From: Isoetes taiwanensis
Taxonomy: Eukaryota > Streptophyta > Lycopodiopsida > Isoetales > Isoetaceae
Length of the DNA: 64,000 nt
Direction of reading: 5' to 3'
Assembly: GCA_021234155.1 (NCBI GenBank)
Contig: JAJEKV010000031.1
Coordinates: 14,065,748 to 14,129,747 of the forward strand
Shown: one piece after another, positions 43,993 through 55,219 of the stretch
How positions within the stretch are numbered: the stretch's first letter is position 1
How the letters are laid out: each line of letters starts with the position of its first letter
Position numbers and translations under genes: made by a program
Notes under the pieces: model-generated
The model's input: only the letters and a program-made list of their open reading frames with translations
Told to the model about the DNA's origin: nothing
The model's database searches: none

Positions 43993-44001
43993 CTATAAAT
44001 A
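43993..44001 (+). promoter_or_regulatory. TATA box of the second extra unit
   Basis: CTATAAATA lies about 120 bp before ATG 44116 and follows two hairpin copies, repeating the layout of the H3-like unit. Confidence 0.55.
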
Positions 44002-44115
44002 AGTCCCCCATTTCTCATTTGGCACCACGCAAATTTGCTCCCCAATTGCTTAGGCGATCTTTTCACTCCACGAGGCGCTACGCATCCGTTTGATACTCCC
44101 TTCCTTGCTAGATCA

Positions 44116-45642
44116 ATGGCCATTGCTGATTTCGGGCGATGGTACAGTGCCAGTGCCCATGCTGCTGAGGCGGATGCCAACGACATCTTCCAAGTCTTTG
44201 TGAAAGAAATCGACATCCAAGCTACGCTAAATGCAACCCGACTTATAGGCAAAAAGCTAGCGAGTTTTCAAGCTAGGGTAGGACCCTCCCTTGTTCAAGT
44301 TCCCCTTGCATAGGGTACTTTGTTCCCGCCCATCCCTTCAAGCGACCTTGGGCGACGTCCCCAACATTGCCAAGTACTTGACTAACAAGGCGCGAGAGAC
44401 TACGACTACATGGTCCTCGACACCCAACAGGGACCAAGTACTTCTCTTACACAAAGAGCCCTAGCCATCTTCTTATCCCACCGCTACTGAACCCGATGGG
44501 GGCAGCCTCTATCCCTCCTCATGGAGGTAGACCCCCATAGCAGATCCAAGCAGAAAGGCGGATCTTTGTTCGCAAAGATCAAATGAGGCGGGAAGCAAGA
44601 GAGGATGAGGAGGAGAGCCGGACGACGAAGAAGGATACACTCTGGGCTCGACTCGGGGCGAACGGCGCCAAGCGAGCAGGAGCTGATCAACCCGGCGAGC
44701 GGCGAGGGCATCAGAGTCGCTCCCCCCACCGGGCTGGGCATCACAAGCCTAGCCCGATCATCATTAATCTGAGAGGAGTATCTACTCCCTCGGCCGACAT
44801 CCGTAACCTTCCAATCTGTGGAGAGGGAGCTGGGGCTGGATTAATCGGCTCCCACAAATCGCGGCAAGCCGACATGGACGACTTCATCGTGGGAGCCTCG
44901 ACTTTCCACACAAGTGAGGGAGGCCGACACCTACACAGGGAGACGACCTCCGATATCCAGGCCTACAAAGACATAAGGCAAATAATGGACGAAATGGAGG
45001 GCGCCAACGGAGGAGGAGTTCCTCGCCCCAAGAGCGGATGGGGATCCGTGGGAAGACCACGAGCATCCTAATGCGGAAGTCCTCCCATATCACCCCCGCC
45101 AAAGGAGAAGGAATCGACCTCGTGAGGCTCGACCGCACAATGGAAGACTACAGTGGAGCGACCGAATTGAGGTCGACGAAGTACGCCCGGAGCATTGCAG
45201 GCTGGAGGCCAAACAAGCGGAAGAAGCCGGCGACACACAACAACCAGTGTGTCGCCAGTACTACTTGCCGCTGGCCGATGGATGGGAGAATAGCGGTAAT
45301 TCACCGCAAGTTCAGTCCCGGCCCGAAGAAGGAGTGTTCATCGCGACAGACTCTCGTGGCCGGCGAGGCATGCTCGAATAGCAACAAATGTCGACTATCT
45401 TTATCTTAGTCAAGAGGGCAATGGCACTTGACCTCTTCGACTTCGCCATACCCCACCGACGTCAGGCGAGATTGGCAGTGACTGCGGCCCTTACATCCGA
45501 CCGCAGGGTAGAAGACCTGGTGAGGGCCATACAGGGAGGCTCGTCGGCAAGCATCATCAGGAACTTGGGTCACTCGGTAGGGACGGCCCAAGTTAAGAAG
45601 TTTCTTGAAGACAACCCGTCTTACCGGCGATTTCAAGACTAG
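44116..45642 (+). pseudogene. second extra gene of the element, unknown product, frame-broken
   Basis: It begins MAIADFGRWYSASAHAAEAD (44116), stays open for 66 codons and then breaks frame several times. The middle (44583-45071) is rich in R, E and G. The end (45418-45642) is a cleaner frame containing LFDFAIPHRRQARLAVTAAL, SDRRVEDLVRAI, SIIRNLGHSVGTAQVKKFL and EDNPSYRRFQD. This tail looks like a bundle of short helices; the IIRNLGHS..TAQVKKFL part resembles a helix-turn-helix, which would suit binding to the hairpin elements, but that is speculation. I recognise no family. AT-rich sequence with poly(A)-signal-like words follows. Confidence 0.45.
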
Positions 45643-45859
45643 TTAAACTCTTGATCCCTGGAGACTTTTTGTATCTGAAATATTATATGATATATGAATA
45701 TAAATCCTATTGCACTTTAAATGCTTTGTTGATGTATTTTTGCCCCACAACTATACCAACAAACATAAACAATGCAAGAGAACAAATGAAACTAATCATA
45801 TAGCCATGAATTGCTTGTGTATGCGACTAGAGGCCTAAACGCTAGGGAAATCCAAGCTG

Positions 45860-47160
45860 CGAGATCTTATAGAAGAGCAAACCCCACCTGCACCACCCCC
45901 CAAAGGAACCTATTTGAAGATATGGAACCCATGACCCCGAGAAGGAGATAGCCCGGATGAGGACGGACTGAGCGGATAAAGGCATTACTTGTCCGCGCCA
46001 GCGTGAGTGGGTTCGGTGGGCAACGCCGGTTGCCGCAAGCATCAGCTTCGAGGGCGAGAAAAAGACAAGAAGAGGAGCAAGAGAAGGAGATCCTCCAGGC
46101 CCGGAATCTTCCCGACTCAAGTTCGCACTCGGACTCGGAGCTCAGGAAGAGGAAGAAACAGCTCGTCGAACCAAAGCGGATGGAAGGCAGAGGAATACCC
46201 CTGGGGGACGACAAAGAGATACCTGTGGCCTCGACTACCGAAGAAGGTAGATTCCGCGACCGGCAATGTATGGAAGGCCCTTGAATCGAAACAGTTCTCG
46301 AGGGGAGAACAGGTCGATTGGAAGCGAGGGCATGGCTGGGACCTAAATGAGCGAAAAGTACTGGAAATGCTTATGGCATGAAGGATAAGGACAAAGGCAG
46401 AGTTGCAACAGCCAACTTGAAAGGAGCCACGGATTTGGTGGAAGGGTTATGCAAAGGCACATGGCTTAAGCGAGGGATGCTTGTAAGTTCGAAAAGTTTG
46501 CTAAAGCCTTCAAAGCGCCATTACGTTCGAGGAACATAAGTCCAAAGATGATCACGGCGGTTTTTACGAGGTTGCGGCAAGGCAACAAATCGATCGAGAA
46601 ATATCTGAGGAATTCATGAGGCTAAAGGTCATGCGTCGCGAAGTTGGGAGAGAAGCATGCAGAGAAAGCTATATTGAGGGGTCAATGAGGAGATCCGCAA
46701 GCTTGTGAGGGCAATAAACCCTAGGACCCGATGTCGAGCGAAATCCAAGGCTATAAACTTGCGGTCGGGGACCTCGGAATAGCGGGGCGTAAAACAGCCG
46801 AGCTTCCGGGATAAAGGCAAGGCGAGGGAAGCTATAGCCCCGGGGCAGCGACCGAGGTCCGGCTAGAGCCCCATATGGTGGGAACCGAGGGAAACAAAGC
46901 AGAGAAAAGCGGTGTGTCCTTCAAGGACAAGCGGGAGGGGTCAAACTACTCCAAAGCGGTCGCGATCCTTTTTGCGAGCAATGCCCAAGGAAAAGAGGCG
47001 GGAGTGCATAGAAAAGCAAGCGTGCTTCAGGTGCTTCCAGCCGAACCATAGGACAGACAAAGCGCCCCCTCGTCATGAGTGCAAATCTAGCGGAGTTGGG
47101 AGATTGGGACGCCAATGTCCCCGACGGCGGCGGCGAAGAGGCCCGCGACTACATTCGGGG
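45860..47160 (+). pseudogene. gag: gag of the 13.3-kb element
   Basis: The first half (46000-46380) encodes a highly charged K/E/R segment. At 46520-46630 FEEHKSKDDHGGFYEVAARQ and IDREISEEFMRLK fit the Gag region where Q...S...EF..L recurs. Near 47020-47060 ACFRCFQPNH marks a CCHC knuckle that has lost its last Cys. Gag builds the particle and binds RNA. Frames break repeatedly. Confidence 0.55.
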
Positions 47161-47560
47161 TGAGTGTCATATCTTTGCATAATAGATCTGAGCAAGCAGA
47201 GAGCCGATATAGGTAATTTCCACGGTAGGGAAGGCCAAGGCCAAGTCCTTCATAGTCTTGATAGACTCGAAGTAGCCATAACTTTGCATCCCCGAATGGT
47301 TCAAATGTTGAAGTTGAAGCCGCTAAAGTCAAAGCCAAGACCCGTTGTCTTAGCAAGTGGTGCAATAAAGGCGCGACGGGGGCAAGAGAATTAACCGACA
47401 TCGACTTGCCGTGGATTAATATCCGGATGGGGCGTAAGTAATGGGCATTGGCAAGTATGACTTGATCATAGGAATGGAGTACCTTGGGCGGCGGGGGCCA
47501 TTATCGATGGAAGCGGAAGGTGACCTTCCCAACGCCCGACGGCAAGATCATTGAGATAAC
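47161..47560 (+). pseudogene. retropepsin-like protease region
   Basis: LHPRMVQMLKLKPLKSKPRP followed by VVLASG fits the segment just after the active-site DSGS/T of gypsy proteases. The active site itself is damaged: the frame before LHPRM reads SLDRLEVAITLH where IDSGSTHNF-like sequence would be expected. Confidence 0.5.
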
Positions 47561-48620
47561 AGGTAAGGAAGTTGTTCCCATCATGCAGTGTATGTCTTCT
47601 AAACGGCTGTTCAAGTGCATCAAGAGTGAGCAAGTGGCATACATCTTCAAGCTTGAGATTAGTGAGCCGGATCGGAAGGAAGCAAAGAAGACAACGTGCT
47701 TTCGACAAGTTGCGAAACAAGTAGCTCGGTGATCACGGAGTTCCATGATCTCTTTCCGGATGAGATCAAGCGGCTCCCTCCTTATAGGGGAGTTGAGTGC
47801 GAGATTGCACTCGAACCGGGAACAAAGCCAACAAGCAAGGCTCCATATAGAATGACAACGCGGGGAGTTGCCGAGTTTGAAGAAGCGATTCTAGCGAGGA
47901 GCTGCTCGACCTAGGTTTCATTAGACCTAGTGTCTCGCCGTTTGGGCGCCCATTCTTTTGTCAAGAAGAAGGATGGATCTTTGAGGATGTGCATAGACTA
48001 TAGGCGGTTGAACAAGCACACCATTAAGAACAAGTATCGCTCCCGGATCGGATGACTTGATGGATCAGCTCCAAGGTGCAAAAGATCTTCTCCAAAATCG
48101 ACTTAAAGGTCGGGTTATCATCAGATCGGGGATAAAGGAAGAAGATATCCATAAGACCTAGCCGAAATGCGGTATGGGCACTACGAGTTCACGGTAATGC
48201 CTTTCGGCTTATCGAATGCCCCATAACGTTCATGAGGCTCATGAGCGACATCTTGAGGAGTTTTAGACACCTTTGTGATTGTTTTCTTTGATGACATTTT
48301 GGTGTATAGCAGATCCCTTGAAGAGCACGCACAACACTTGAGAAGAGTCTTTGGAGAAGTTGAAGAGGCACCGGTTATGCGCCAAGTTGTCAAAGTGCCA
48401 CTTCGCAATGTGAGAAAGTGGAGTATCTAGGTCATGTGATCTCAGAGGGCATCTCGATGGATCCCGCAAAGATTGAAGCCGTCATTCAAAGGGCCGGGCG
48501 AAGAATGTGCACGAGGTCGAAGTTTTCTGGTCTAGCGGTACTACTGAAGTTCGTGAAGAACTTTGCTAAGATAGCAGCCCCGCTAACGCACTGACGAGGG
48601 CGTAGAAGGTGAAAGATTGG
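47561..48620 (+). pseudogene. reverse transcriptase region of the 13.3-kb element
   Basis: Pieces in order across frames are [46 protein letters not shown] and FFDDILVYS (codons 48284 onward; FFDD is the catalytic pair). Then come the LGH-like segment and SRFSGLAVLLKFVKNF-like sequence. At least five frame changes break it. Confidence 0.65.
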
Positions 48621-49080
48621 GTAGAGCATTGGCACAAGAAAGCCCAAAAGGGGTTTGAATTGTTGAAAGAAGCTCGGCGGCATGTACTGCCTTGACCTTG
48701 CCGACCCCGAGAAAGATAAGCTTGTAGCAACAGATGCGAGTAAGATAGCTACAAAAAAAAAAGGCTTATGCAAGAAGAGCGTGTGGTAGCGTATGATTCC
48801 GGAAGATGAACGACGCCAGACGCCGCTACCCAACGCATCGCATCGAGTTGCTTGCGGTTGTCGGGGCATTAAGAATATGGAGGCATTATCTCTTGGGAAG
48901 GAAGTTCCAATTGATACCCACCATCGAGCCTCCAATATGTATTCACGCAACCACACCTTAATCTCGAGGCAAATGAGATGGATGGAGTTCCTCGAAGAAT
49001 ATGACTTTGATATAGTCTACAAGCCGGAAGCTCAATGTGGTAGCGGATGCGCTTTCAAGGCATCCCCGACAACTAGAGTG
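48621..49080 (+). pseudogene. RNase H region of the 13.3-kb element
   Basis: KLVATDASKIAT (catalytic Asp), then HRIELLAVVGALRIWRHYLL-type sequence and RQMRWMEFLEEYDFDIVYKP match the cleaner copy at 59459 on the minus strand. Confidence 0.65.
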
Positions 49081-50150
49081 CATTGCAATGCAATTTCGAC
49101 GCTCTCCAAATGACTTTGGTAAGAGGATTGAAGAGTCCTTGCCAACGGATGTGGATTTCGTGGAAGTATGGGCAAGCCTTTCTAAGGAGGCTAGAAACGG
49201 ATAAAGAGCGGAGAGGCCTCAAGCATTATAAGAAGGAAGGCAACCTGTTATACCATAAGAACAAGTTGTGCGTGCACCAATCACCGGGTGTAAGGAAGTT
49301 GATCCTCCATGACACGACAACTATGAATAATAGCCGCCATGCGGGATTCATGAAAACATATTTCAAAGTCGCAGCAGCCTATTATTGGCCGGAATGAAGA
49401 AGCAAATAGCTCGCTACATCAAGGAATGTCACTATGCCGCCAGACGAAAGCGGAGCAGCAATTCCGTGGCATTAGAGCCATTAGCGGTGCCAAACGCTAA
49501 GTGGGAGGTAATCGGCATGGACTTTATCACGGGACTCCCAAGGACGAAGAGGGAAGGATGCCTTGATGGTAGTGGTCGACAAGTTGTCTAAGATGGCACA
49601 TTTTGTGCCTTGCGGACCACGAGATACGATTATGGATACAAAAGAAAGCTCTTCACCAAAGAGATCTTCGTGCTTCATGGCATGCCAAGGGAGATCATCT
49701 CCGATAGGATCCGGTTCATGGCGCCTTTTGGCAAGACCTCTTTGCGACAATTCGAGACGAAGCTATCCATGAGCACGGCATACCATCCTCGACGGATGGC
49801 CGAGGCGGAGCGGACCAACAGGATTTTAGAGGACATGCTACGAAACTATGTCCGAATAAGCAAAGTATGTGGGAAGAATTTATTCACTTGGTGGAGTTTG
49901 CATACAATAGCACCAAGCGGGGAATCATCCCAAATGTCGCCGTTTATGATCAATTACGGCTATCGCCAGCCTAACTCCGGATACTTGGCACAACCCCGCG
50001 TGTCAAAAGTGGAAGTTTCAGCAGAGATGTTGGCCGATATGCGGCTGCCTTGTGGAAGAAGTTCGAGGTTATCCGCTAGCAGCAAGAAGTCGTCGCCGAA
50101 GAGCATCGCCGACAAGCATCGAACAAAGAAGAGAGTTCAAAGTTGGAGAT
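49081..50150 (+). pseudogene. integrase core of the 13.3-kb element
   Basis: GFMKTYFKVAAAYYWP and the zinc-binding part are followed by VIGMDFITGLP (first Asp), KLSKMAHFVPC, FVLHGMPREIISDR (second Asp) and MSTAYHPRRMAEAERTNRIL. The last holds the catalytic Glu; the usual TDGQTER is altered. The enzyme inserts the cDNA. Closely related to the copy at 58290-59459. Confidence 0.7.
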
Positions 50151-50620
50151 GATGTTTGGCTCAAGATCAAGGTGAAGCGGGCTCGGGATCGGAATTGCAA
50201 GAAGCTTGCTCCAAGGTGGGCTGGACCTTTCGGAATAGTCGAGAGAGTAGGTAATCAATCCTACAAGTTAGACTTGCCAAAGACACCTAAAGATTCATAA
50301 GGTCTTCCACGTGAGTTTGTTGAAGAAGCATACTCCAAATCCGCATCGGTCTTGGATTCGCCAACGTTGTTGGAAATGACGGAGGAGCAACCGGAAATAG
50401 TTCCGAACTGATTCTTGATAAAGCTTTCAAGAAAACAAGGAGATCGAATTCCTCCGAAGATTTGGTCAAGTGGAAACACTTACCGGTGGAAGACGCGACG
50501 TGGGTACTTAAGAAAGATTTAGTAAAGCAAAGATCCACAGTTTATGGAGCAATGGGACGGCAAGGTCATCTCCGGAAGAAATCGGCTCGTGCATGTCGAT
50601 TTGTGTAGGTTAATTCGTGT
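50151..50620 (+). pseudogene. integrase tail and chromodomain of the 13.3-kb element
   Basis: WLKIKVKRARDRNCKKLAPR, then WAGPFGIVERVGNQSYKLDL is the GPF/Y module. LLEMTEEQPEIV and later KWKHLPVEDATWVLKKDL-type sequence belong to the chromodomain, recognisable only by comparison with 57714-58289. Chromodomains guide chromovirus insertion to marked chromatin. Confidence 0.6.
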
Positions 50621-51454
50621 AGTTAAGATTAATCTACACATGCAACCTATGCTTAGTATGGGTCGCATGCATTGTTACCGATGATGGGACCACTACGGTG
50701 ATCTCTAGGGCGGTGTAATGTCAATGTAGGCATGACCGCGTTTCCGCTTTGGGCTTAGTGGAAGGTAGATTAGAAAGTCTACTGGCCCCACGTAGTAGAC
50801 TCGACCCTCGAGAAAGGAGGTCATGAAGGAATGCATTGATAGGGAAAGCACCTTTAGCCCCATATATGCTTTGATAGGAGGAATCTATCCTTCAGCCCCC
50901 ACGCCGAGAAGGATATCCTCCACGCCGGGCAACTAGAGGTGTAGGCATGAGCGCATATAGGCATATAGGGCGCCGCCTCCGCCGCCATAATGGAAGATTC
51001 ACCCTCTTCCTACGAGATTAGCCATGCATCCATGTAGATAGGTGGGTGGTCACCATATAACCAAAATTTTATTTAATAATTAAATGGTACTAACGTAGTG
51101 TCGACTGCAGCCGAGAGAGCCCGAGGGGCAAGGAGGTCCAGACTCATTTAAGACTTGCAACACAAATTTTGTTGGAATGTGTTGCAAGGAATGAAGAGTG
51201 CCTCGGACGTTAATTTTAAATTTTGATAAACTTAATTGTAATGTTAAGTGAATGTTGGAGTAATCTGTTAGTAATGTTGTGAATTGATAAGTTATGTTAT
51301 AATATAATAATGTGATAATGTCATAAAAATATTACCTTAAGGTAATTTTAATAAACGTGTAGGAATTATAGTAGCGATCGTATGTATCAAGTTGTTGCAG
51401 GTTAGGTTGATCCCAAGGTGGGGAGACCCACGATGCTGCGGACAGCATCATTTC
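50621..51454 (+). other. 3' untranslated region of the element, no gene
   Basis: No open frame or repeat of note. It turns AT-rich toward the polypurine tract. Confidence 0.5.
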
Positions 51455-51467
51455 AAGGTGGGGAGAA
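51455..51467 (+). other. polypurine tract
   Basis: AAGGTGGGGAGAA abuts the TGTGACG start of the right LTR. It primes plus-strand synthesis. The related minus-strand element has AAGGGGGGGAGAA in the same place. Confidence 0.85.
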
Positions 51468-53145
51468 TGTGACGTTCAAAGACAAAGATATCGCCGGGGC
51501 GTATACCGCATTGCCTGCGCCACGCCGCATTACGCCACTCCCGTGGCGGTAATGCAGCTAAGCGCAGTAGCAGTGAGTAGCCCTAGGGGGCAACTTGCCA
51601 GAAATATGTGCAACTATTAATGTGCACATTTTCCAATGTACACATTAATGTGGGCACACATTTCCAAGTGGACACTTCATGCCAAGTGGGCCACACCCAT
51701 AGGTGCAATTAATGTGCACATTTTCCAATGTACACATTAATGTGGGCACACATTTCCATGTGTGCACATTTGGCCACCTAGCCCTTAAAGGCAAGTGGGC
51801 CCATTTCCAATTATCCCACATGCCAAAAGGGGATAATTGGAAACCCTAACCAACCCCCCTTGTCTATATAGGGTAGGAAACCCTAACTAGCCCAATTTTC
51901 GATTTTAGGGCTTTAGAACTGCTTTTTGCTGCCTCAACAAATTAAAAAACCGCATCCCGCATCTCTCGGGAGAATTGCATCCTTAGTTTCTCTTGATTCG
52001 AGCATTTCAGCAGGATGGTCGAGCTCAGGTCAGGAGGAGCCCCTCAAGGATCAGGTATTTGGCCAATTAAATAGTCTAAACCCTATTTTAGTCATTGAAT
52101 CAAGAGGTTTAGCCTATTAGATTGCCCATAGCAGCCCCCTCTAGATCTCTAGATAGCAGATTCTAACTAAAGAACCTAACTCTATGTTGTAGATTAGATC
52201 TAGTTCTTTAGTTCTCTCGTGAAGTATATGGATGATGTATCTCTATGAGCTCCTTTGTATTGGGAAGGGGGTAGAGACCTAAAGCTTTGTAGTTGATGCT
52301 CCTAGAGTAGCCTCTCTAGCACACTGTAGATTCGGCATGTGCACAAGAACCACACCTGGTTGTGGGTGAAGGGGCCAGACTGGCTTAGAAGGAGGTTCGT
52401 GTTTCTCGACTCTTGAATCCATCCCTATGGTGTGTTAGTGCTACCAGGGATCATTGTGACTAGGTCTAATGGCTTACCACCGAAAAGGGGTAAGGCATGG
52501 GCTCGACACCCGTGAAGTGGTGTACACTTTCCGGTGGGTTCACGAATCACGTGGTGGCCCTCTAGTCACCTTGAGTCAAAGATGTAGACCTCTCGAGGGA
52601 GTGATCCCTACCGCCCCATCGAACCGGGAGATGGAACCCGAATAGCCCTTTTGGCTATGCATCCGGGCGGGCTACTGCCGTGTCCCAACACTTTTCAGCC
52701 TACTCGCAAAGTGTGCACAGGAGGGGCGGATGGAGTGGACAACCCTAAGCCATGTTCATATGCCGCCCAAATCCATTGCCGTGGAATTCTCGCCTGCGCA
52801 ATGAACTCGAGAGACCCAAGCCGCCGGGCCATCCCCTTGAGTCTGAGCCTTGGGTAGGATTCCCTATGAGATGTGCTGATCTTTGTCTATGCAGATATGT
52901 GGAGGACCATCCTTCGTGATGGTCATATGATGTTGATGTATATGCCACTGACATGTATGTTACGCTTCCGCAGCTAGGTAGGCCCTGAGGGAGACGGGGT
53001 GCAATGACCCTTCCACTCTTCCCACTGGAACCCGTCACGGTTGCAGTGTCATGTGGAGGGCCCTGTATTAGCATGGAGCTGGTATGGGGGATGAACTCCT
53101 GTTTGTATACGGTGAGGGCACCGTATACGAGTAGGGGACGTCACA
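51468..53145 (+). repeat. 3' LTR of the 13.3-kb element
   Basis: 1,678 bp with intact TGTGACG and CGTCACA ends. TATATAG lies at about 51865. It is nearly identical to the left LTR over long runs, with differences in clusters of small indels. Confidence 0.9.
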
Positions 53146-53547
53146 CTCCCTCTGATAATTAACTTCATACTTAAAATAAAAGTTTCTACTTCAACTTCGT
53201 ACTTGAAACAAGTTCTTTGGTGATTTCCTAAAGTTCCTATATATCTTGGTGTCGGCTACTAGGCTAATCCATCCGTTTTCCCAAGTCCACTCTTTCTTAA
53301 GTTTGGCTAATTGTTGCCCTAGAGGAGTTGTCTGGAGGTGGAGGTTCGGCTATCCGATCTAAAAACTCACTTAGTCGGTAAAAAAATTGGGCTAAAATTT
53401 TATTTTTTTGGGCAATTTTTCCCATTTACTTTAGCCATTTTTCTTGGCAAAAGTGCTACAAAATAGCCATTTGGCTAACCTTAGCCGTTATTTTATTCCA
53501 TGGTTGCTGCTACTGCATATACAACCATTCGGTATATTGCACTACTG

Positions 53548-54470
53548 CAACTGCACGTCATGCGTGCATGTGGTCTCTTGGAATTGTAGGGTTTTTCCAT
53601 GGCAGAAAAGGAATAGCTTGAATCATGTAGCCTGGGATAAGGATTTCCTTTTTCTTATAGAATCATGGGAATATGTTGGTCAAATGATAGTAGATTTGCC
53701 AGGCTATCAACACTATTCTTTGTTCAATGAATCATAGGTAAGCGAGGACATGTCACAAAAGCTTGCTACTATAAAACTACATTGATACCTTCAATTTCCC
53801 TACACAAAATAGACAGACATAATTGCTACATGTGGATATGGGTGTAGAACCAAATGTGAGAATCCCCTTTTTATGGGACGCACGTTACTTCCCCAATGCA
53901 GACTCAAACTTCTCTTGCAGACACTTAGATATAGACAAGTTGGACTCATATCTCGATTTAAATAATGGCATTCAGCAACAAATGAAATACGAGCATGTAA
54001 TACTAGTTAAAGGCTTCAATGCATGCAAAAAGATAGAGCAATTGACGAAGTTCAACCCTCTGGCCAGGATATATTGTAGCTCCATATGGTAGAAGATATT
54101 TGGACATGCACGTCAAAAGACGGGGGCCATATAATCATATGATATGGAAGGCAGTTGCTTCAGATGTACAACATTTTCTACTTGCTTATCTGCAATGGTC
54201 TCACACAATGGTCATCTTCGTCCTCCAATACTTGTCCGCAAGAGAATCAAGGGGGAGGATCCAGCATTGTAGATTATGTGCTTGTGGTCGATCAAGATCT
54301 ACATCTTCTCACACATCTACAAATGGGAATTGACAACAGATATAAAGAGGCGGATTCTCTTCTTTCAGATAAACTGGCAATCTGTGCAAACCCAATGCCA
54401 AGCTACCTTCCACGTGCCTCAGTTTCGCTTAGATTATGATCAATCAAAATTTATGCCTAGCTACTAACAG
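53548..54470 (+). pseudogene. LINE B endonuclease domain
   Basis: VVSWNCRVFPWQKRNSLNHV is the start of an APE-type LINE endonuclease (usually SWNxRG). Further pieces are FLIESWEYVGQ, GSSIVDYVLVVDQDLHLLTH and YLPRASVSLRLDYDQSKFMP. The last matches VPQLRLDYDRA of LINE A. The domain nicks the target DNA. It is spread over three frames. Confidence 0.65.
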
Positions 54471-55219
54471 GAAAGTTATTGGATTTTGTAGCTTTCTACT
54501 TTGGAGCAATAGACTAACAATTTGATCACCGTCTTTTTAGGTGCTATAGAGCAATGTTTTATGCATAAAAAAGGGGCCCTCACTTTCAGCCAGCTTCTCT
54601 CAAAACAAATGGTTTGCTATTAAATATAAGGAATTTAACGTTGACTCTGGAAGTAGTTGATCCCCATTCCAGATTACAATTGATTAAGCATTATAGAGAT
54701 TTCTTTAAATGCAAGAAGCACAAGATGTTGCAATGCATCAGCGTGGAATGTTCTATCTTCTTGATCGTCCACCCCAAACATTTTGGAGATGAAAACTATA
54801 AAACATGTGCAATCTACAGGGAAAATCTCCTCGGAACAGTGGCTATAGCTTTATGATTCTACCGAGGTTCAAAATGGGGTACCTGCATAGAGAGACCCAA
54901 TATTGATTATAATAAAGGAATATGGTGCTAAAGGTTTTGCAACATCTCGCAAATGGCAAGGTTGCAGACTTAAATGACATGCAATTAGAACTGTAAAGTA
55001 GGCAGGGCCACAAATTGTTGTCATCTTGGTAAGTTTGTTCAATAGGCCACTTCAAGAAGGCTTCCACCCTATAATGGGCAGCCAACAGGGTAGTTCTAAT
55101 ATGTAAGGCATGTATTCCCTTGCCAACTACCACGTAATCATGGTTAGCTCATTTTTGAGAAAACTACTGGCCAGAATTCTTGAGCTGCAATTGACGGCAT
55201 GGGCAGAGAAATGTATGTG
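54471..55219 (+). pseudogene. LINE B linker and start of reverse transcriptase
   Basis: SFSQNKWFAIKYKEF equals LINE A's NRWFDDECRELK region and RPPQTFWR equals its AFWRR. Near 55060-55215, ANYHVIMVSSFLRKLLARIL, then ELQLTAWAEK matches LINE A's NYHTIMVSSLFAKLLAGIL. The frame is cut at 55220 by an LTR end. Confidence 0.7.

Larger units (their letters stand above)
39820..53145 (+). mobile_element. complete 13.3-kb Ty3/gypsy chromovirus with two extra genes
   Basis: The LTRs at 39820-41490 and 51468-53145 begin TGTGACG and end CGTCACA (mutated to CGCCACC in the left copy). CTCCC flanks the element on both sides (39815-39819, 53146-53150), which proves insertion as a unit. A tRNA-Met-like primer site follows the left LTR and a polypurine tract precedes the right LTR. 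The internal order is two extra units (42130-43404 and 44116-45642), gag, protease, RT, RNase H, integrase and chromodomain. The coding frames are heavily broken. At 13.3 kb it is long for a chromovirus because of about 4 kb between primer site and gag. Confidence 0.9.
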
